A stretch of DNA of 64,000 bases from Archilochus colubris (Eukaryota; Chordata; Aves; Apodiformes; Trochilidae): NCBI GenBank assembly GCA_023079485.1, contig CM041086.1:18903359-18967358 (forward strand), read 5' to 3'. Of the stretch, positions 54,191 to 64,000 are shown piece by piece; the first letter of the stretch is position 1, and each line of letters opens with the position of its first letter. The notes below the pieces were generated by a model. That model was not told the DNA's origin, made no database searches, and saw nothing but the letters and a program-made list of their open reading frames with translations. Position numbers and translations under genes: made by a program.

Positions 54191-56345
54191 GGGGAACCTG
54201 GGGGGGGTTGGGGGGTCCCTGTGGGGCTGGGGGGGATCTATGGGGTTCCTATGGGGTCTCTATGGGGCTGGGGGGGATCTATGGGGCTGGGGGGGTCTCT
54301 GTGGGGTCTTTATGGGGTTGGGGGGGATCTATGGAGCAAATATGGGGCTGGGGGGGTCCCTATAGGGTTGGGGGGTCCTTATGGGGTCTCTATGGGGCTG
54401 GGGGTCCCTTTAGGGTCTCTATGGGGTCCCTATGGGGCTGGGGGGGATCTATGGGGTTGGGGGTCCTATGGGGTTTTGGGGGGTCTCTATGGGGCTGGGG
54501 GTCCCTTTGGGGTCCTATGGGGTCCCTATGGGGCTGGGGGGGATCTATGGGGTTGGGGGGGTCCCTATGGGGTTTTTGGGGGGTCTCTATGGGGCTGGGG
54601 GGTCCCTTTGGGGTCTATGGGGTTCCTATGGGGTCCCTATGGGGCTGGGGGGGATCTATGGGGTTTTACAGGGTTGGGGGGGGATCTATGGGGCTGGGGG
54701 GTCCCTATGGGGTCTCTGTGGGGTCTCTATGGGGTCTCTGGGGGGTCTCTATGGGGTCCCTATGGGGCTGGGGGGTCCCTATGGGGTCTCTGTGGGGTCT
54801 CTATGGGGCTGGGGTGGATCTATGGGGCAAATATGGGGCTGGGGGGGTCCCTATGGGGTCTCTATGGGGCTGGGGGGTCCCTATGGGGTTCCTATGGGGT
54901 CCCTTTGGGGTCCCTATGGGGCTGGGGGGGATCTATGGGGCTGGGGGGTCCCTATAGGGTTGGGGGGGTCCCTATGGGGTCTCTGTGGGGTCTCTATGGA
55001 GCTGGGGGGGATCTATGGGGTTTTACAGGGTTGGGGGGGATCTATGGGGCTGGGGGGGTCTCTGTGGGGTTCTTATGGGGCTGGGGGGGATCTATGGGGT
55101 TGGGGGGGTCCCTATGGGGCTGGGGGGTCCCTTTGGGGTCTCTATGGGGTTCCTATGGGGTCCCTGTGGGGCTGGGGGGGATCTATGGGGCTGAGGGGGT
55201 CTCTGTGGGGTCTCTATGGGGTTGGGGGGGATCTATGGAGCAAATATAGGGCTGGGAGGGTCCCTATGGGGCTGGGGGGGTCCCTATGGGGTCCCTATGG
55301 GGTCCCTATAGGGCTGGGGGGTTCCTATGGGGTTTTAAAGGGTTGGGGGGGGGATCTATGGGGCTGGGGGGGTCTCTGTGGGGTCTCTATGGGGTCTTTA
55401 TGGGGTTGGGGGGGATCTATGGAGCAAATATGGGGCTGGGGGGGTCCCTATGGGGCTGGGGGGTCCCTATGGGGTTGGGAGGGTCCCTATGGGGCTGTGG
55501 GGGATCTATGGGGCTGAGGGGGTCTCTGTGGGGTCTTTATAGGGTTGGGGGGGATCTATGGAGCAAATATGGGGCTGGGGGGGTCCCTATGGGGCTGGGG
55601 GGTCCCTATGGGGCTGGGGGGGTCCCTTTGGGGTTCCTATGGGGTCCCTGTGGGGCTGGGGGGGATTTATGGGGCAGATGTGGGGCTGGGGGGTCCCTTT
55701 GGGGTCTCTGTGGGGTCCCTATGGGGCTGGGGGGGATCTGTGGGGTCTTACAGGGTTGGGGGGGATCTATGGGGCTGAGGGGGTCTCTGTGGGGTCTCTG
55801 TGGGGTTGGGGGGGTCCCTATGGGGTCTCTATGGGGCTGGGGGGGATCTATGGGGCTGAAGGGGTCTCTGTGGGGTCTCTATGGGGCTGGGGGGGATCTA
55901 TGGAGCAAATATGGGGCTGGGGGGGTCCCTATGGGGCTGGGGGTTCCCTATGGGGTTTTTGTGGGGTCTCTGTGGGGCTGGGGGGTCCCTTTGGGGTCTC
56001 TGTGGGGTCCGTATGGGGCTGGGGGGGATCTATAGGGTTTTACAGGGTTGGGGGGGGATCTATGGGGCTGGGGGGTTCCTATGGGGTCTCTGTGGGGTCT
56101 CTATGGGGCTGGGGGGGATCTATGGAGCAAATATGGGGCTGGGAGGGTCCCTATGGGGTCTCTATGGGGTCTCTATGGGGCTGGGGGGTCCCTATAGGGT
56201 TGGGGGGGTCTCTGTGGGGTCTTTATGGGGCTGGGGGGGATCTATGGGGCTGAGGGGGTCTCTGTGGGGTCTCTGTGGGGCTGGGGGGTCTCTATAGGGT
56301 TGGGGGGGTCCCTATGGGGTCTCTGTGGGGCTGGGGGGGTCTGTG
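54191..56345. repeat. CTATGGGGCTGGGG satellite
   Basis: About 170 units of 12-14 bp: GGGGTCTCTATGGGG, CTGGGGGGGATCTATG and GGAGCAAATATGGGG. Gly/Ser/Leu/Trp frames of up to 365 codons are artefacts. Confidence 0.93.
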
Positions 56346-56885
56346 GACCCCTTTGGGCCTCTGTGAAGTGATCAAAGGGGGGGGGTCTCACTTTTGGGGT
56401 ACAAATTGGGACAGAGAGGTCCCCGAAATCAACGGGGGGTCCCCAATTAATTAGGGGGACCCCAAATTAACGGGGGGGACCCCAAACAAGGGGGGGGACC
56501 CCAGATGAACAGGGGGGGGGAGGGGTCCTTTGGGCCTCTCTAACGTGATCAGAGCGTACAGGGGGGGGTCCCAGTTTTGGGGTCCCCCTGCCCTTACCCG
56601 ACCCCCCCCACCCCCCAGGTTGTTTTGGGGGGTCCCAGACCCTCCGTGGGACCCCCCCGGGGTCACCTCCCCCCGGGAAGGGCGAGCCCTGGGGTTTGGG
56701 GGGCTCCCCCCTGGGCACCCCCCTTCTGAGAGCCCCCCCCACACTGAGACCTGCAGGAGGGTCACAAAGGTGGGGACCCCCCCCCAACAACCCCCAGACC
56801 CCCCCGAGACCCCCACCCATTCCTGGGACCCCCCAGAGCACCCCAAAACTGACCAGTTTTCCCCCTTATTTTCTTCTTTCTGTAC
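56346..56885. other. low-copy GC-rich segment
   Basis: Less repetitive sequence. CCTTTGGGCCTCTNTNAANTGATCA occurs twice (56346-56375, 56526-56552). The stretch 56800-56850 recurs at 61966-62008 (GAGACCCCCACCCA, then CCTGGGACCCCCCAGAGC). No gene recognised on either strand. Confidence 0.5.
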
Positions 56886-56889
56886 CTCA

Positions 56890-57465
56890 GTTTCCCTCAT
56901 TTCTGCCTCAGTTTCCCTCCCTGTGCCTCAGTTTCCCTCCCCAGGACTTGGTTTCCCCTCCCTGTGCCTCAGTTTCCCCCCTTTGTGCCTCAGTTTCCCT
57001 CCTTTGTGCCTCAGTTTCCCTCCTTTGTGCCTCAGTTTCCCTCCCCTGTGCCTCAGTTTCCCCCCTCTCCGTGCCTCAGTTTCCCCCCTCTCCGTGCCTC
57101 AGTTTCCCCCCTTTCGTGCCTCAGTTTCCCCCCCTTGTGCCTCAGTTTCCCCCCTCTCCATGCCTCAGTTTCCCCCCTCTCCGTGCCTCAGTTTCCCCCT
57201 CTCTCCGTGCCTCAGTTTCCCCCTTGTGCCTCAGTTTCCCCCTCTGCGTGCCTCAGTTTCCCCCTTGTGCCTCAGTTTCCCCCTCTCCGTGCCTCAGTTT
57301 CCCCCTCTCCGTGCCTCAGTTTCCCCCTCTCCGTGCCTCATTTCCCCCCTCTCCGTGCCTCAGTTTCCCCTCTCCCGTGCCTCAGTTTCCCCCTTGTGCC
57401 TCAGTTTCCCCCTTTTGTGCCTCAGTTTCCCCCTCTCCGTGCCTCAGTTTCCCCCTTCCCCCCCC
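56890..57465. repeat. GTGCCTCAGTTTCCCC satellite
   Basis: About 25 units of 18-24 bp. The reverse complement GGGGAAACTGAGGCAC contains GAAACTGA, an IRF/ISRE half-site. It lies just upstream of the ALDOA start exon. Confidence 0.9.
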
Positions 57466-57547
57466 TTTACATCCGGGTCCCTCCCCCTACATCCGGGTTG
57501 GGGGGGGGGGGGCGGGGCAAGGCAAGGGGAATCCCTGGGGTGTGTGC

Positions 57548-57584
57548 TGACGTCACGCTGACGTCACCGCCCCCTGTGACGTCA
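57548..57584. promoter_or_regulatory. triple TGACGTCA before the ALDOA start exon
   Basis: Octamers at 57548-57555, 57559-57566 and 57577-57584, the last 4 bp before the likely acceptor CGCAG (57589). They could be CREB/ATF sites. They may lie in the intron before the first coding exon. Confidence 0.5.
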
Positions 57585-57597
57585 CGCAGCCGTCAAG

Positions 57598-61966
<4,369 letters not shown>

Positions 61967-62009
61967 TGAGACCCCCACCCACTCCTGGGACCCCCCAGAG
62001 CACCCCATG

Positions 62010-62535
62010 CCCCCTTTTCCCCCCTTTTCCCCCTTTTCCCCCTTTTTCCCCCTTTTTTCCCCCTCTTCCCCCTTCCCCCCCTTTCCCCCTTTCCCCCTTC
62101 CCCCCCATTTCGCCCCCATTTCCCCCCCATTTCCCCCATTCCCCCCATTTCCCCCCATTTCCCCCCATTTCCCCCCATTTCCCCCCATTTCCCCTCCATT
62201 TCCCCCCCATTTCCCCCCATTTCCCCCCATTCCCCCCCGTTTCCCCCCATCTCCCCCCATTTCCCCCCATTCCCCCATTTCCCCATTTCTCCCATTCCCC
62301 CATTCCCCCATTCCCCCATTTCCCCCCCATTCCCCCCATTCCCATTTCCCCCCCATTTCCCCATTTCCCCATTTCCTCCCCATTTCCCCCCCATTCCCCC
62401 ATCTCCCCCATTCCCCCATTTCCCCCCCTCTCTCCCCCTCTCCCCCTCTCCCCCTTCCCCCTTCCCCCTTCCCCCCTTCCCCTTTCCCCCCTTTTCCCCC
62501 CTTTTCCCCCCTTTTCCCCCCTTTCCCCCCTTTTC
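62010..62535. repeat. CCCCATTTCCCC satellite, part 1
   Basis: C-rich units of 9-10 bp (CCCCCATTTC). Pro/Phe/Ser and Gly/Lys/Trp frames of several hundred codons are artefacts. Confidence 0.92.
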
Positions 62536-62540
62536 CCCAC

Positions 62541-62605
62541 TTAGCTAAAAGCAAAAGTACAGAAACAGAAAACCACCTTTATCCTGGCCCAAACCAGGAC
62601 ACCCC
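62541..62605. other. unique 65-bp island between satellites
   Basis: TTAGCTAAAAGCAAAAGTAC through CCTTTATCCTGGCCCAAACC is the only non-repetitive stretch between 62010 and 63640. It may be a transposon relic (CR1- or LTR-like) or an exon remnant. I cannot name it. Confidence 0.3.
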
Positions 62606-63645
62606 CCTTTCCCCCCCCTTTCCCCCCCTTTTCCCCCCCCATTTCCCCCCCCTTTCCCCCCCTCTTTCCCCCTCCCCCTTCTCTCCTTTTCCCCCCTTTT
62701 CCCCCCCCTTTTCCCCCCCTTTTCCCCCAATTCCCCCCATTCCCCCAATTCCCCATTTCCCCCTCATTTCCCCCATTTCCCCCCACTTCCCCCATTTCCC
62801 CCCTTTCCCCCTTTTCCCCCCCTTTCTCCCCCTTTCCCCTTTCCCCCATTTCCCCCCTTTTCCCCCCTTTTCCCCCAATTTCCCCATTCCCCCCATTTCC
62901 CCCATTTCCCCCATTTCCCTCCCCATTTCCCTCCCTTCCCCCATTTCCCCCCATTTCCCCCTCCCATTCCCCCATTCCCCCATTTCCCCCATTTCCCCCA
63001 TTTCCCTCCATTCCCCCATTCTCTCCCCATTTCCCCCATTTCCCCCATTTCCCTTTTCCCCCATTTCCCCCCATTTCCCCCATTTCCCATTTCCCCCATT
63101 TTCCCCCCATTTTCCCCCCATTTTCCCCCTTTTTCCCCCTTTTTCCCCCTTTTTCCCCCTTTTTCCCCCTTTTTCCCCCTTTTTCCCCCATTTCCCTCCC
63201 ATTTCCCCCCATTTCCCCCCCCTTTCCCCCCCCATTTCCCCCCATTTCCTCCCCATTTCCTCCCCATTTCCCCCCCTTTCCCCTTTTCCCCCCATTTCCC
63301 CCCCTTCCCCCCCTTTTCCCTCCCTTTTCCCCCCCATTTCCCCCCATTTCCCCCATTTCCCCCCATTTCCTCCCCATTTCCTCCCCATTTCCCCCCCTTT
63401 CCCCTTTTCCCCCCATTTCCCCCCCTTTCCCCCCTTTTCCCTCCCTTTTCCCCCCATTTCCCTCCCATTCCCCCCCATTTCCCCCCATTTCCCCCCATTT
63501 CCTCCCCATTTCCCCCCCTTTCCCCTTTTCCCCCCATTTCCCCCCTTTCCCCCCCTTTTCCCCCCCTTTTCCCCCCCATTTCCCCCCCATTCCCCCCCTT
63601 TCCCCTTTCCCCCAATCCAAAACCAGGTTTTTTTCCCCCAAAATT
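62606..63645. repeat. CCCCATTTCCCC satellite, part 2
   Basis: Continuation of the C-rich array, with three copies of a block of about 125-150 bp (CCTCCCCATTTCCCCCCCTT) near 63245, 63370 and 63500. Confidence 0.92.
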
Positions 63646-63668
63646 CAATGGTTTTTCTCTTTTCCCAG

Positions 63669-64000
63669 CGGGTGCCCCTCAAGGGCTCCTCCCCCCCCCC
63701 TCAGGACCCCTCGAAGAAAGGACCCGGAAAGGGGGGGGCTCTGCCAGGTAAAGGGGGGGTCAGGGGGGGTTCCCCTTTTTTTTTTTAGTTTGTTTTTGGG
63801 GGGGCTCCCTTCTTTTTTATTCTTTTTTTTATTTAATTATTTCCTTTTTTTTATTTCCTTTTTTTTTATTTCCTTTTTTTTATTTCCTTTTTTTAAAAAA
63901 AAAAATTTTGGGGGGGGTTTCCCTTTTTTTTTTAATTCTTTTTTTTTTTTTTCTTTAGGTTCAGGGAGGGTCCCCCTGGAACCCAGCTCCATCCCTGCCC
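63669..64000 (+). other. two candidate exons of unknown assignment
   Basis: Segment 63669-63747 follows a TTTTCTCTTTTCCCAG acceptor and ends at GCCAG|GTAAAG. In one frame it reads RVPLKGSSPPPQDPSKK then GPGKGGALP. After 200 bp of T-rich intron-like sequence, TTTCTTTAG at 63958 opens a second segment that joins in phase as GSGRVPLEPSSIPA and runs off the window. Both lack satellite character. They do not match aldolase exon 7, so they belong to another gene or are spurious. The 63748-63958 gap is T- and A-rich simple sequence. Confidence 0.3.

Noticed and set aside
54152..55517. Overlapping Gly/Leu/Trp/Ser-rich frames of about 360 codons
   Set aside because: Pure CTATGGGGCTGGGG repeat. All three frames are open, as expected of a 13-bp repeat, and no conserved motif is present.
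45166..57590. OSGEP gene expected next to APEX1
   Set aside because: I looked for its conserved start and HCIGH-type metal-binding motif in the plus-strand frames and saw nothing comparable. The interval is mainly satellite.

Overview
The window is vertebrate nuclear DNA, most likely a bird microchromosome or dot chromosome (an inference). It has small multi-exon housekeeping genes with very GC-rich exons, and almost every intron and spacer is filled with minisatellites of 5-25 bp or longer higher-order units. I see no bacterial features, CRISPR array, rRNA or tRNA. The coding sequence is only about 4 kb of exons; the long open frames elsewhere are artefacts of repeats. Layout from left to right: 1410-1730 (-) holds two internal exons of an NDRG-family gene, best match NDRG2, with a possible start exon at 4697-4734. 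4920-9740 is an AT-rich satellite island. 11025-26642 (-) is a complete six-exon PNP. 26643-27535 is a bidirectional promoter packed with E-boxes, CCAAT boxes and RFX X-box-like motifs. 27536-37018 (+) is a complete seven-exon PIP4P1 (TMEM55B). 37435-38610 is an array of YY1-like and CRE motifs. 38623-45165 (-) is a complete four-exon APEX1. 45166-51850 is GC-box repeats, three CpG-rich islands and AT-rich repeats. 51859-52090 (+) is a possible start of a DCAF11-like gene behind six X-box motifs. 57598-61666 (+) is the first five coding exons of ALDOA, with the rest beyond the window. APEX1 and PIP4P1 tail-to-tail, and PIP4P1 and PNP head-to-head, is the order known from human 14q11.2. ALDOA (human 16p11.2) and the DCAF11-like exons are not neighbours of APEX1 in human, and OSGEP, the usual neighbour of APEX1, was not found. 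The genes do not form a pathway: PNP does purine salvage, PIP4P1 is a lysosomal membrane protein, APEX1 does base excision repair, ALDOA glycolysis, and NDRG2 is an alpha/beta-hydrolase-fold signalling protein. What unites them is shared sequence material. The same few satellite motifs (GGGGCGGGGC, ACTGGGAGGG, CACTTCCG, GCCATTTTGG, TTTGACCCAAA) recur in introns of different genes, often in the same orientation relative to transcription. The octamer TGACGTCA occurs inside coding exons of at least four genes. These patterns are the most unusual content of the window.
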